64,000 bases of DNA from an uncultured Bacteroidia bacterium. GTDB lineage: Bacteria; Bacteroidota; Bacteroidia; Bacteroidales; F082. Below, piece after piece: positions 26,552-35,290 of this stretch. Made by a program: the position numbers and the translations under genes. The stretch covers positions 29,914 to 93,913 of the forward strand of contig CADBZW010000012.1 of assembly GCA_902799345.1 (NCBI GenBank), read 5' to 3'. The notes beneath the pieces are model-generated. The model was not told the DNA's origin. It saw only the letters and a list, made by a program, of their open reading frames with translations, and did no database searches. Positions within the stretch are counted from its first letter, which is position 1, and every line of letters begins with the position of its first letter.

Positions 26552-27652
26552 ATGTCCGACGGTATTCTCTATGAGATTGCAATGACGCAACTGCCTGGTA
26601 TCGGTGATATCAGCGGCAAGAAGTTCGTGCAGTATTGCGGCAGCGCCGAGGCCGTCTTCAAAGAGACACGCAAGTCGTTGGAGAAGATTACGGGCATGAG
26701 GGAGGCTTCCATCGACGCCATCTGCAAGCCGAAGGAATACATGAGAAGGGCGGAGGAAGAGATTGCCTTCATGGAGAAAAACGCCATACAGCCCTTGTTC
26801 TTCCTCGACTCCGACTACCCGCGCCGCCTCTTGCAGTGCGACGACGGCCCGATGATGTTGTACTACAAAGGCAAGGCCAATCTCAATGCCAACCGTGTGG
26901 TGGCCATCGTCGGCACGCGCAACATCACCGAATATGGCAAGGAGAACTGCAACCAGCTGGTGGAAGACTTGAAAGACGACAATGTCTTGATTGTGAGTGG
27001 TTTGGCATATGGTGTCGACACCTGCGCCCATAAGGCATCGGTGAAAAACGGCATCCCGACGGTCGGCGTGATGGGCAGCGGAATGCAGCAGATTTATCCC
27101 GCGCCGAATAAGAAATTGGCGTCCGACATGGTGCAGCAGGGTGGCGGCATCCTCACGGAATGTATCAGCGGCACTTTGCCCGACCGGGAGAACTTCCCGC
27201 GTCGTAACCGTATCATCGCTGGCATGGCCGATGCCGTGGTCGTCATCGAGTCGGCGATGAAAGGTGGCTCGTTGATCACTGCCGACCTGGCCAACTCCTA
27301 CAGCCGCGACGTGTTCGCCTATCCTGGCCGCGTCATGGACCTCTACAGTCAGGGATGCAACTACCTCATCCGCACCAACCGCGCCCATCTCATGGAGAGC
27401 GTGCTCAACCTGCGTTATATCATGCGCTGGGACTCGGAGTCGAAGACGGAGAAGCAAACGGCCTTGTTCCGTGAGTTCACGCCTGAGGAGAAGTTGGTGA
27501 TGGACTGCTTCGGTGCCAATGCCGTCATCAACCTCGACGACATCATCGTGAAGACGGAGCTGCCGACGACGAAGATTGCGGCCATCCTGTTGACTTTGGA
27601 ATTTGACGGCGTGCTGATGGCATTGCCCGGAAAACGTTACCAGAAATGTTAG
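26552..27652 (+). CDS. dprA: DNA-processing protein DprA
   Basis: Binds incoming single-stranded DNA and loads RecA in natural transformation; it is also kept in species without known competence. The 366 residues show an N-terminal helix-hairpin-helix/SAM-like region (LPGIGDISGKKFVQYCG). The Rossmann-like DprA core follows with VAIVGTRNITEYG, IVSGLAYGVDTCAHKA, and the signature SGTLPDRENFPRRNRIIAG with MKGGSLITA. A C-terminal winged helix completes it. It begins 12 bases after the transporter gene and overlaps rsgA by 7 bases. Confidence 0.96.
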   Translation: MSDGILYEIAMTQLPGIGDISGKKFVQYCGSAEAVFKETRKSLEKITGMREASIDAICKPKEYMRRAEEEIAFMEKNAIQPLFFLDSDYPRRLLQCDDGPMMLYYKGKANLNANRVVAIVGTRNITEYGKENCNQLVEDLKDDNVLIVSGLAYGVDTCAHKASVKNGIPTVGVMGSGMQQIYPAPNKKLASDMVQQGGGILTECISGTLPDRENFPRRNRIIAGMADAVVVIESAMKGGSLITADLANSYSRDVFAYPGRVMDLYSQGCNYLIRTNRAHLMESVLNLRYIMRWDSESKTEKQTALFREFTPEEKLVMDCFGANAVINLDDIIVKTELPTTKIAAILLTLEFDGVLMALPGKRYQKC

Positions 27653-28584
27653 GCAAGGTCATCAAATCGACGGGCAGCTGGTACATCGTCCTCGACGAGA
27701 CAGGACGGCAGTGGGAGTGCCGTTTGCGTGGCAAAATCCGCTTGGATGGCATCCGTAGCACCAACCCTGTTGCCGTGGGCGACAACGTGCAGTTTGAGCA
27801 GGAGCCTGGTAAGGAGACCGGCGTCATCAAGAAGATCGAGCCGCGCGACAATGTGATTGTCCGCCAGTCGGTCAACCTGAGCAAAGCCTCGCATATCATC
27901 GCCGCCAATGTGGATTTGGCCATCGTGGTGGCCACCATCGCCCAGCCCCGCACCTCGACGGGCTTCATCGACCGTTTTCTGGTCACCGCCGAAGCCTACC
28001 ACATCCCCGCCGCCTTGATTTTCAACAAGTGCGACCTCTACACCGACGAGCAAATAGGGGAGATGTGCGTGCTGATGGAATACTACCAAAGCCTCGGCTA
28101 CACCTCGTTCGGCGTGTCAGCCAAAACGGGCTTCCAAGTCGACCAACTGAAGGATTTGATGAAGGGTAAGATTTGCTTGTTCTCCGGCCATTCCGGTGTG
28201 GGCAAGTCGGCCCTCGTGAACGCCCTTGACCCCTCGTTGAATGTCCGTATCGGCGAGATTTCGGACTACCATGAGAAAGGCAAGCACACCACCACCTTTG
28301 CAGAGATGCATCGTCTAGGATTCGGTGGATGGATTGTCGATACGCCTGGTATCAAGGAATTTGTGCTGTACGACCTTGAGAAAGAGACGCTGGCGCAGCG
28401 TTTCCCCGAGATGCGTAACCTGATGAGCGAATGCCGTTTCGCCAACTGCACCCACACACACGAACCCGGTTGTGCGGTGAAAGCCGCTGTCGAAAACGGT
28501 GACATCGCCGACTGGCGTTATGTGAATTACATCCGGATGATGACCGACGAAAGCCATGAATCTGTGAAAGAAGAAGGATTGTAG
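27646..28584 (+). CDS. rsgA: Ribosome small-subunit-dependent GTPase A
   Basis: Circularly permuted GTPase that acts late in 30S assembly. An N-terminal OB fold (about 1-75) precedes the permuted motifs: NKCD (127-130) comes before the P-loop GHSGVGKS (181-188) and DTPGIKEF. A C-terminal zinc site is formed by Cys263, Cys268, His270 and Cys276. Its 312 residues match the family. It overlaps dprA and is followed by nadK. Confidence 0.96.
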   Translation: MLGKVIKSTGSWYIVLDETGRQWECRLRGKIRLDGIRSTNPVAVGDNVQFEQEPGKETGVIKKIEPRDNVIVRQSVNLSKASHIIAANVDLAIVVATIAQPRTSTGFIDRFLVTAEAYHIPAALIFNKCDLYTDEQIGEMCVLMEYYQSLGYTSFGVSAKTGFQVDQLKDLMKGKICLFSGHSGVGKSALVNALDPSLNVRIGEISDYHEKGKHTTTFAEMHRLGFGGWIVDTPGIKEFVLYDLEKETLAQRFPEMRNLMSECRFANCTHTHEPGCAVKAAVENGDIADWRYVNYIRMMTDESHESVKEEGL

Positions 28585-28604
28585 GGACGCATCGCATGCG
28601 CCCG
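28581..28604 (+). repeat. GTAG-hairpin at the rsgA stop
   Basis: GTAGGGACGCATCGCATGCG then CCCG: GGG-CGCAT pairs with ATGCG-CCC around a small centre. The rsgA stop codon TAG (28582-28584) is part of the element. Confidence 0.6.
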
Positions 28605-28620
28605 TAAAAACGCAAGGAAT

Positions 28621-29493
28621 ATGAAAATCGCCTTATTTGGAAAGACCATTGCCTCCGAAAACGGGGAATATATGCGGCAATTGTTTAAGGAACTGGCCGA
28701 TAATGAAGTAGATATTGTTGTCTACCAGCCTTTTGCCGATATCGTCGCTGCCTTCATCCCGCAAGGCCTACACTATGATGTCTTCACCTCTCATGACGAC
28801 TTAAACGCCGACCTGTTGTTCTCCATCGGCGGCGACGGCACCATCCTCGACACGGTGCCTTTCGTCCTCGACTCGGGCATCCCCGTGGCGGGCATCAACA
28901 TGGGCCGCTTGGGTTTCCTCTCTGGCATCTCGAAAAACGAAATCGCCATGGCGGTAAAGAGCGTCATTACAGGCGATTATGCCGTTGAGCAACGCACCTT
29001 GTTGGAGCTGGTCTCGCCCGAGAAAGTCTTCGACGACGTGAAATATGCCCTCAATGAGCTGAACGTCATCCGCAATCCAGAACATAGTCTTTTGGCTATC
29101 AAGGTGTTTGTCGACGATGTCTACCTCAACACCTATTGGGGTGACGGCATTTTGTTGGCCACCCCGACGGGCTCCACGGCCTATTCGTTGAGCGCCGGCG
29201 GCCCCATCATTGCGCCGAATGCGAAAAACTTCGTCATTACGCCTATCGCCACGCATAATTTGACGGTGCGTCCCGTCGTCATCCCCGACGACAGCACCAT
29301 CCGTATCCAGGTGGAAGGACGTGAGAAGAAATTCGTCTTCAGCATGGACTCAAGGAGCTGTACCTTAGACACTTCCGTTCAACTCGAGGTGCGCAAGGCC
29401 GACTTCTGTCTCAACCTGGTCAGGATGCGCGGTGAGGACTTTTTCAGCACTATTCGTAACAAATTGATGTGGGGAAAAGACAATAGAAACTGA
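28621..29493 (+). CDS. nadK: NAD kinase
   Basis: Phosphorylates NAD to NADP. The 290-residue protein has the GGDGTILD motif (Asp72 region, 70-77), the NMGRLGFLSG segment and the family Gly/Ser motif TPTGSTAYSLSAGGPII. The length is normal. It follows rsgA by 36 bases, likely in one transcript, the spacer being the GTAG-hairpin. Confidence 0.96.
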   Translation: MKIALFGKTIASENGEYMRQLFKELADNEVDIVVYQPFADIVAAFIPQGLHYDVFTSHDDLNADLLFSIGGDGTILDTVPFVLDSGIPVAGINMGRLGFLSGISKNEIAMAVKSVITGDYAVEQRTLLELVSPEKVFDDVKYALNELNVIRNPEHSLLAIKVFVDDVYLNTYWGDGILLATPTGSTAYSLSAGGPIIAPNAKNFVITPIATHNLTVRPVVIPDDSTIRIQVEGREKKFVFSMDSRSCTLDTSVQLEVRKADFCLNLVRMRGEDFFSTIRNKLMWGKDNRN

Positions 29494-29521
29494 TTTCTGT
29501 CGTTTTCATTGGAAAAATTCG

Positions 29522-29529
29522 TATTTTTG
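29522..29529 (+). promoter_or_regulatory. -7 element of the outer-membrane assembly run
   Basis: TATTTTTG, 9 bases before the ATG at 29539. Confidence 0.5.
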
Positions 29530-29538
29530 CAGTTTTGA

Positions 29539-30390
29539 ATGACTATGTATAGAAAAATTCGTTTCTTATTGATAATGAGTTTCTTGGCTGTTTTTTCGCA
29601 AGTCAAGGCTCAGTTTAACGACCCCCAAACCTTGGAGATCGGGCCGCATGTCGGTGCCAGTTATTACATGGGCGACCTCAACCCGATGTATCCTTTCGCC
29701 CAGTCGAGATTGCAATATGGTGGTTTGGTGCGTTTTAACTACGACAACCGTTGGACGTTCCGTTTTACCTATTCCCATGCCACGGTGACGGCATCCGACG
29801 AGGTCATCAAATGGCGCCCTGAACGCGGATTGAATTTCACCTCGAAAATCAACGACTTCAGCATTGTGGCCGAGTTTAATTTCATCGAATACTACACAGG
29901 AAACCCGAAAAAGAACGTGTCGCCTTACATCTTCGGTGGCATTTCGGTGTTCCATTACAAGACTTTCGCAACTGTCGGCGACCAATTGGTCGACCTGCGC
30001 GATTACGATACGGAAGGCCCGCAAGACCCTGATGCGAAGTGGTACGACAAGATGTTTGGCAAGGGCGTCCCTGTCGGCGTGTCCATCCCCTTCGGCTTTG
30101 GCGTGAAGTTCTCATTGTCGCGTCACATGGCCGCAGCGGTGGAATGGAGCATGCATAAGACCTTCACCGATTATCTCGACGATGTCGCCAAAGTGTACCC
30201 CGAGGTGCATGCCATTTACACTACAGAGGATGGCACGTCATACGACTTGACAGACCCGACGGGCAACTATATCGCAGGCCATCAGCGTGGCAACTCATCG
30301 TTCAAAGACTGGTACGGCATGGCTCGCGTGTCGTTGACCTGGAAATTCAACCTGCCCGACGGCAGAGGCTGTAACCTTAGCAAATTCTGA
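29539..30390 (+). CDS. DUF6089-type outer-membrane beta-barrel protein
   Basis: The 283-residue precursor has a signal peptide ending about residue 25 (SQVKAQ) and aromatic beta-strands (IGPHVGASYYMGDLNP, WTFRFTYSHATVTASDE, VSPYIFGGISVFHY). A terminal strand ending LTWKFN lies near the C-terminus. Bacteroidota commonly place this family before uppS and bamA, as here, with 2 bases to uppS. The start is either 29539 or the next ATG at 29545. The role in envelope assembly is inferred from the neighbours. Confidence 0.82.
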   Translation: MTMYRKIRFLLIMSFLAVFSQVKAQFNDPQTLEIGPHVGASYYMGDLNPMYPFAQSRLQYGGLVRFNYDNRWTFRFTYSHATVTASDEVIKWRPERGLNFTSKINDFSIVAEFNFIEYYTGNPKKNVSPYIFGGISVFHYKTFATVGDQLVDLRDYDTEGPQDPDAKWYDKMFGKGVPVGVSIPFGFGVKFSLSRHMAAAVEWSMHKTFTDYLDDVAKVYPEVHAIYTTEDGTSYDLTDPTGNYIAGHQRGNSSFKDWYGMARVSLTWKFNLPDGRGCNLSKF

Positions 30391-30392
30391 CC

Positions 30393-31151
30393 ATGGAACT
30401 GAAAGACCAACTGATGCAACAAATCGACCGTGAGCGTCTGCCGCAGCACATCGCCATCATCATGGACGGCAATGGCCGTTGGGCCAAGGAACGTGGCAAG
30501 CAACGTCTCTTTGGCCACCAAAGCGCCATCCAGTCGGTGCGGGAGGTGAGCGAGGCCTCAGCGGAGATTGGCGTACCCTACCTGACTTTGTATGCCTTCT
30601 CCACCGAGAACTGGAACCGTCCCCTGGCCGAAGTCACTGGACTGATGTCGCTGCTGGCGACGACCATCACCAAAGAGGTCAGTACGATGAACAAAAACAG
30701 CATCAAGTTGAACGCCATCGGTGACTTGAAGAGTCTACCCAAGGCCAACTATGAACAGCTGATGCAAGCCATCGCCGACACGAGCCACAACACAAGGATG
30801 ACTTTGACTTTGGCTTTGAGCTATTCGGGCCGTTGGGACTTGAAACAGGCAGCACAGCATATGGCACAGGACGTCGCGCAAGGAAAACTGCTGCCCGACG
30901 CTATCGACGACGCCGTCATTTCTTCGTACCTCTCCACGGCAGGCATGCCTGACCCTGAACTGCTCATCCGCACCAGCGGTGAGGAACGCATCAGCAACTT
31001 CCTGCTGTGGCAGTTGGCTTATTCCGAATTGTATTTCACTCCAAAATATTGGCCCGACTTCCGCAAGGCCGACCTTTACGAAGCGATTCTCAACTATCAG
31101 CATCGTGAACGCCGCTTCGGGAAGACCAGCGAACAAGTGACCGCCAAATGA
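30393..31151 (+). CDS. uppS: Isoprenyl transferase (undecaprenyl diphosphate synthase)
   Basis: Cis-prenyltransferase that builds the C55 lipid carrier for peptidoglycan and O-antigen. The 252 residues carry IIMDGNGRWAKERG (MDGNGRW at 24-30, catalytic Asp25) followed by GHQSAIQSV, TLYAFSTENWNRP and the C-terminal LIRTSGEERISNFLLWQLAYSE. It overlaps bamA by 4 bases (ATGA at 31148-31151). Confidence 0.97.
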   Translation: MELKDQLMQQIDRERLPQHIAIIMDGNGRWAKERGKQRLFGHQSAIQSVREVSEASAEIGVPYLTLYAFSTENWNRPLAEVTGLMSLLATTITKEVSTMNKNSIKLNAIGDLKSLPKANYEQLMQAIADTSHNTRMTLTLALSYSGRWDLKQAAQHMAQDVAQGKLLPDAIDDAVISSYLSTAGMPDPELLIRTSGEERISNFLLWQLAYSELYFTPKYWPDFRKADLYEAILNYQHRERRFGKTSEQVTAK

Positions 31152-33799
31152 ATATTAGAGCTATGCGATTGAGATATTTACCTATACTACTGTTCCTTAC
31201 GATGCTCCTGGGCCTCGGGAGCGGTGCATTTGCACAAATCCAAATTGGCGACGACCTGTCGGAGATCGACTATGCGCATCCGCAGAAGTACGAAATCGGC
31301 GGCATCGTCGTGGATGGCGCCAAGTATGTCGACGGCTCAATGCTGAGCATGATTGCCGGCTTGAGGGTGGGAGAGACCATCACCATCCCGGGTGACGAGA
31401 TTGCCACGGGCATCCGCAAGATATGGGAACAGGGCCTCTTCGAGGATGTGGCCATCAACGCCACCGAATTTGTGGGCAACAAAGTCTTCCTTCAAATCGT
31501 CATCAAGGAAAAACCTCGTGTGTCCAAGTTCTCCCTAAAGGGCATCAAGAAAAGCGAGGCTGACGACATCCGCAACAAGATCAACCTGTCGAGAGGCGAC
31601 ATTGCCACCGAGCATTTGTTGACCAAGACAACGCGCATCATCGAGGATTTCTACTACGAAAAGGGCTTCTATAATGTGGCTATTGACATCCAACAAGTGC
31701 CCGATACCGTCCGTGAGAACTATATCGATATGGTCATCAACATTGACAAGGGACAAAAGGTGAAGATTGGCAAAATCAATGTGATTGGTAACGAGAACCT
31801 CTCTGACGGACAGATATATACGGCGATGAAGGAGACCAAGCAAAGGGGCAATTTCGACCCCTTGAATCCCTTGGGACCATTGGTGATAAACACCCTAGCC
31901 GATGTGTTTACCTTGCATCCTTTGAGAGCCATCAATGGTGTGGAAGAGTATTTCTACGACAATTACCGCCCTCGCATCTTCAAAAGCTCGAAATATCTGG
32001 AAAAGAACTACGAGGAGGATAAGAAACACATCATCGAGAAGTACAATGCCAAAGGCTACCGTGACGCCCGTATCGTCAGAGATTCGGTGTATCGTATTGA
32101 TGAAAACAACCTCGGTATCGACCTCGTCATCGATGAGGGCAATAAATACCACTACCGCAACATCTCTTGGACAGGCAATACCAAATATACCGACGAGACC
32201 CTAAATGCTATCTTGGGCATCAAGAAAGGCGACGTTTATAATAAGGAGTTGCTCGACAAGAACTTGAACTACAGCGAGACCAATTTGGATATCAGCTCGT
32301 TGTATATGGACGATGGCTACCTCTTCTTCCGCGTCGACCCTGTGGAAGTGGCTGTAGAAAACGACTCGATCGACCTTGAAATACGTCTTACCGAAGGCAA
32401 GCAGGCCCGCATCAGCAACGTGACGCTGTCGGGCAACACCAAGACTTATGACCATGTGGTTTTGCGTGAGCTTTATACCCGTCCTGGACAGCTGTTCAGC
32501 CGAAGCGATGTGGTGCGCTCCGTCCGTGAGTTGGCCACGCTCGGCTTCTTCAATCAGGAGTCCATCAACCCCGATGTGCAGCCTAATCCTTCCGACAACA
32601 CCGTCGACATCGGCTATTCTGTTGAGGAAGCCGCCGCCGACCAAATCCGATTCTCGGCGGGTTTCGCCGCTGGCTATCTGATGTTGGAGGCAGGCCTTCA
32701 GTTCTCCAACTTCTCGATGCGTAACATCTTCAACAAGAAAGCTTGGAAGCCTCTGCCGATGGGCGACGGACAGAAACTCGCCTTGACCGTGAGTACCTTG
32801 GGCAGAAGATACATTACCTATAGCATTTCGTTTACCGAGCCATGGTTGGGTGGTCGCAAGCCCAACGCTTTTTCGGTTTCGTTTTACCAAGCGTTCTATA
32901 CTAACAACTACGAGAGGACGGATGAAAAATATGGTTGGTTCAACATGACGGGTGGTACCATCGGCTTGGGCCGGCGCTTGACCTGGCCTGACGACTACTT
33001 CTCGCTGTTCCAAGGACTCAACTTTAAGCGTTACAAGCTGAACAACTATCTGTCGTCGTTCCTTTCCGTGGGTGATGGCAATGGAGCCTTCAACCTCATC
33101 AGTTATAGCTTTGTGCTGTCACGTAACTCGGTAAGCCAGCCCCTCTATCCGCGCAGTGGCTCCGAGTTCCAGCTGGGATTGGAAATCACACCTCCCTATT
33201 CGCTGTTCACCAATAAGGATTACACCAACCTTTCTGACAACGAAAAATACAAATGGATCGAGATGCACCGCTGGACCTTTAAGGCTGTATGGTACACCGA
33301 ACTCTATGAGAAACTCGTGATGATGACCCGCGTGCGCTTCGGCTATTTGGGCCACTATAACAAGCAGATTGGGCCTACGCCCTTCCATCGTTACTTCATG
33401 GGCGGCGATGGCTTGAGCGGCTATTCCATGGACAGCCGCGAGCTGGTGGGTATGCGTGGTTATGCCAACAACTCGCTGACGCCTGGTGCCTATAACAATT
33501 CCAACCAAGGTGGCGACATGTTCACGAAATACACCTTGGAGCTGCGTTATCCGCTCTCTTTGAATCCGCAGGCCACAATCTATGCATTGACCTTCCTCGA
33601 AGCTGGTAACTGCTGGCTCGGGTTCAAGGACTTCAACCCCTTTGACGTGAAGCGTTCGGCAGGCCTTGGCGTGCGTATCTATCTGCCTATGTTCGGCTTG
33701 CTTGGCCTCGACTGGGGCTATGGCTTCGACGATGTCTATGGCACGACAGGTAATAACCACAGCCAGTTCCACTTCTCTATTGGAGGATCGATTGATTAG
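31148..33799 (+). CDS. bamA: Outer membrane protein assembly factor BamA
   Basis: Central subunit of the BAM complex that inserts beta-barrels into the outer membrane. The 883 residues have a signal peptide (ending GAFAQ about residue 30), five POTRA-like repeats (about 45-475; for example IDLVIDEGNKYHYRNISWTG and VTLSGNTKTYDHVVLREL) and a 16-strand Omp85 barrel from about 490. The substrate-loop region contains MGGDGLSGY near 756, corresponding to the usual VRGF/VRGY area. It overlaps uppS and is followed by two Skp-like chaperone genes that serve the same pathway. Confidence 0.96.
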   Translation: MNIRAMRLRYLPILLFLTMLLGLGSGAFAQIQIGDDLSEIDYAHPQKYEIGGIVVDGAKYVDGSMLSMIAGLRVGETITIPGDEIATGIRKIWEQGLFEDVAINATEFVGNKVFLQIVIKEKPRVSKFSLKGIKKSEADDIRNKINLSRGDIATEHLLTKTTRIIEDFYYEKGFYNVAIDIQQVPDTVRENYIDMVINIDKGQKVKIGKINVIGNENLSDGQIYTAMKETKQRGNFDPLNPLGPLVINTLADVFTLHPLRAINGVEEYFYDNYRPRIFKSSKYLEKNYEEDKKHIIEKYNAKGYRDARIVRDSVYRIDENNLGIDLVIDEGNKYHYRNISWTGNTKYTDETLNAILGIKKGDVYNKELLDKNLNYSETNLDISSLYMDDGYLFFRVDPVEVAVENDSIDLEIRLTEGKQARISNVTLSGNTKTYDHVVLRELYTRPGQLFSRSDVVRSVRELATLGFFNQESINPDVQPNPSDNTVDIGYSVEEAAADQIRFSAGFAAGYLMLEAGLQFSNFSMRNIFNKKAWKPLPMGDGQKLALTVSTLGRRYITYSISFTEPWLGGRKPNAFSVSFYQAFYTNNYERTDEKYGWFNMTGGTIGLGRRLTWPDDYFSLFQGLNFKRYKLNNYLSSFLSVGDGNGAFNLISYSFVLSRNSVSQPLYPRSGSEFQLGLEITPPYSLFTNKDYTNLSDNEKYKWIEMHRWTFKAVWYTELYEKLVMMTRVRFGYLGHYNKQIGPTPFHRYFMGGDGLSGYSMDSRELVGMRGYANNSLTPGAYNNSNQGGDMFTKYTLELRYPLSLNPQATIYALTFLEAGNCWLGFKDFNPFDVKRSAGLGVRIYLPMFGLLGLDWGYGFDDVYGTTGNNHSQFHFSIGGSID

Positions 33800-33800
33800 T

Positions 33801-33840
33801 TGAGAGTTTAGAGTTTAGAGTTTAGAGTTGAGAGTTTGGA
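33801..33840 (+). repeat. GAGTTTA-type short tandem repeat
   Basis: A 7-base period (GAGTTTA) repeated with a few changes, directly after the bamA stop. Confidence 0.6.
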
Positions 33841-33842
33841 GA

Positions 33843-33883
33843 CGCTTTGCGTCATTGCGAGGAGGAACGACGAAGCAATCCAG
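33843..33883. repeat. Extragenic palindrome, family A, half copy
   Basis: 41 bases identical to 997-1037, without the complementary arm. An AT-rich TTGAATTTTTGAATC stretch follows. Confidence 0.8.
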
Positions 33884-33962
33884 TTTTGAATTTTTGAATC
33901 TTGAATTCGTTTTTGGAACGATTATTGATAACTAAGAGAACAAACAACAACAAAATACGACA

Positions 33963-34625
33963 ATGAAAGCATTTAAAACCTTGATTTTGACCGCTGCCTT
34001 GGTTTGTGGCGGCATGATGACCACTCAAGCACAGATATTGGGTGGCGCACAGAAGATCGTCTATGTCGATTCCGAATACATCATGGAAAACATTCCGGAA
34101 TATGGTGATGCTCAGGAAGAGTTGAACTCCCTTTCAACGAAATGGCAGAATGAAGTGAAAGCCATTTACGACAAGGTCTCGGAGATGTACAACAAGTACC
34201 AAACGGAGATGCTGCTTCTTTCTGAAGACCAGAAGCGCGCCCGTGAGCAGGCCATCATCGACAAGGAACAGGAAGCCAAGAACCTGCAGATGCAGTACTT
34301 TGGCTCGGAAGGCCAACTCTATCAAAAACGTAACGAGTTGGTGCAACCTATTCAAGAAAAGGTCTATACGGCCATGAAAGAAGTGGCTCAAACAAGAAAC
34401 TATGCTTTTATCCTTGACCTGGCCTCTGGCACATCGGTGCTTTATGCCAATGAAAAGAACGACGTCAGCGACGAGGTGCTCGACCAACTCGGCAACGTGA
34501 TGCAGACCGTTCGTCGCGAGGACCGTCGCAAGGCTAACACGGGCAATGTGGGTGGCACCACGGGTGGCACTTCAAAAACCAGCAAAAGTGGCAATACCGT
34601 AAAGCCTGGCAAATCCAAGAATTAA
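33963..34625 (+). CDS. OmpH/Skp-family periplasmic chaperone, first copy
   Basis: The 220-residue precursor has a signal peptide ending TTQAQ (about 24). The Skp-like domain follows: KIVYVDSEYIMENIPEY at the start, a long charged coiled coil (about 55-135), then YAFILDLASGTSVLYAN. A Gly/Thr/Lys-rich tail (about 195-220) is low-complexity. Skp homotrimers hold unfolded outer-membrane proteins for BamA, encoded just upstream. The tail is absent from the second copy. Confidence 0.9.
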   Translation: MKAFKTLILTAALVCGGMMTTQAQILGGAQKIVYVDSEYIMENIPEYGDAQEELNSLSTKWQNEVKAIYDKVSEMYNKYQTEMLLLSEDQKRAREQAIIDKEQEAKNLQMQYFGSEGQLYQKRNELVQPIQEKVYTAMKEVAQTRNYAFILDLASGTSVLYANEKNDVSDEVLDQLGNVMQTVRREDRRKANTGNVGGTTGGTSKTSKSGNTVKPGKSKN

Positions 34626-34658
34626 TGGAATAAACGGCAAACGAACGTAAATTCTTTG

Positions 34659-34666
34659 TATCTTTG
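34659..34666 (+). promoter_or_regulatory. -7 element of the second ompH gene
   Basis: TATCTTTG, 49 bases before the ATG at 34716, suggesting the second copy can be transcribed separately. Confidence 0.5.
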
Positions 34667-34715
34667 CCGCTCCAATGTCAAATAAAAAAGAGTTAAATTA
34701 TTAAATGTCAATAAA

Positions 34716-35234
34716 ATGAAGAAAGTATTCAGCGTATTGTTTTTGGGTATCGCCCTCTTCGTGATGAGCGGAGTGGCTCAAGCCCAGGTGAAGATTGCCC
34801 ATGTCAACACGGCCGAAGTCCTCGATGCCATGCCCGAAAAGGCCAAGGCTGAGAAAGACTTGGAGAAGTACTATGGCGAGCTGCAGAACCAGCTGCAAAA
34901 CATGGCCAAGGAGTATCAAACCAAGTTGCAGGACTACGAAGCCAACCAAGGTACGATGTCGAATCTGGTGAAGCAGTCGAAGGAAAAGGAAATCGTTGAC
35001 CTTCAGACCCGCATCCAGCAGTTCCAATCCAGCGCCGAGCAGGAGTTCGAAGGCAAGCGCGCCGAGTTGCTCGCCCCGATTTTGGACAAGATCCAAAATG
35101 CCATCAACACCGTGGGTAAGGAAAAGGGTTATACCTATATCCTCGACCTGGCGACGGGTGCAGCCGTCTACGTCGGCACCGATGCCGTTGACTGCACTCC
35201 CGCAGTGAAAGCCAAGTTGGGTGTCACCAAATAA
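34716..35234 (+). CDS. OmpH/Skp-family periplasmic chaperone, second copy
   Basis: The 172-residue precursor has a clear signal peptide (MKKVFSVLFL to AQAQ, about 1-23), KIAHVNTAEVLDAMPE, a coiled coil (about 45-125) and YTYILDLATGAAVYVG. It is a compact Skp paralogue of the preceding gene. The two-copy arrangement after bamA is typical for Bacteroidales. It ends in a strong terminator. Confidence 0.92.
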   Translation: MKKVFSVLFLGIALFVMSGVAQAQVKIAHVNTAEVLDAMPEKAKAEKDLEKYYGELQNQLQNMAKEYQTKLQDYEANQGTMSNLVKQSKEKEIVDLQTRIQQFQSSAEQEFEGKRAELLAPILDKIQNAINTVGKEKGYTYILDLATGAAVYVGTDAVDCTPAVKAKLGVTK

Positions 35235-35258
35235 GGATAGTAGTAATTTGAATAAGCA

Positions 35259-35290
35259 AACAGCCGGCTCAACGAGTCGGCTGTTTTTTT
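35259..35290. terminator. Terminator between ompH and the VOC gene
   Basis: AACAGCCGGCTC and GAGTCGGCTGTT form a 12-bp stem around AAC, followed by seven T. On the minus strand it lies just past the convergent stop codon and may act there too. Confidence 0.85.
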
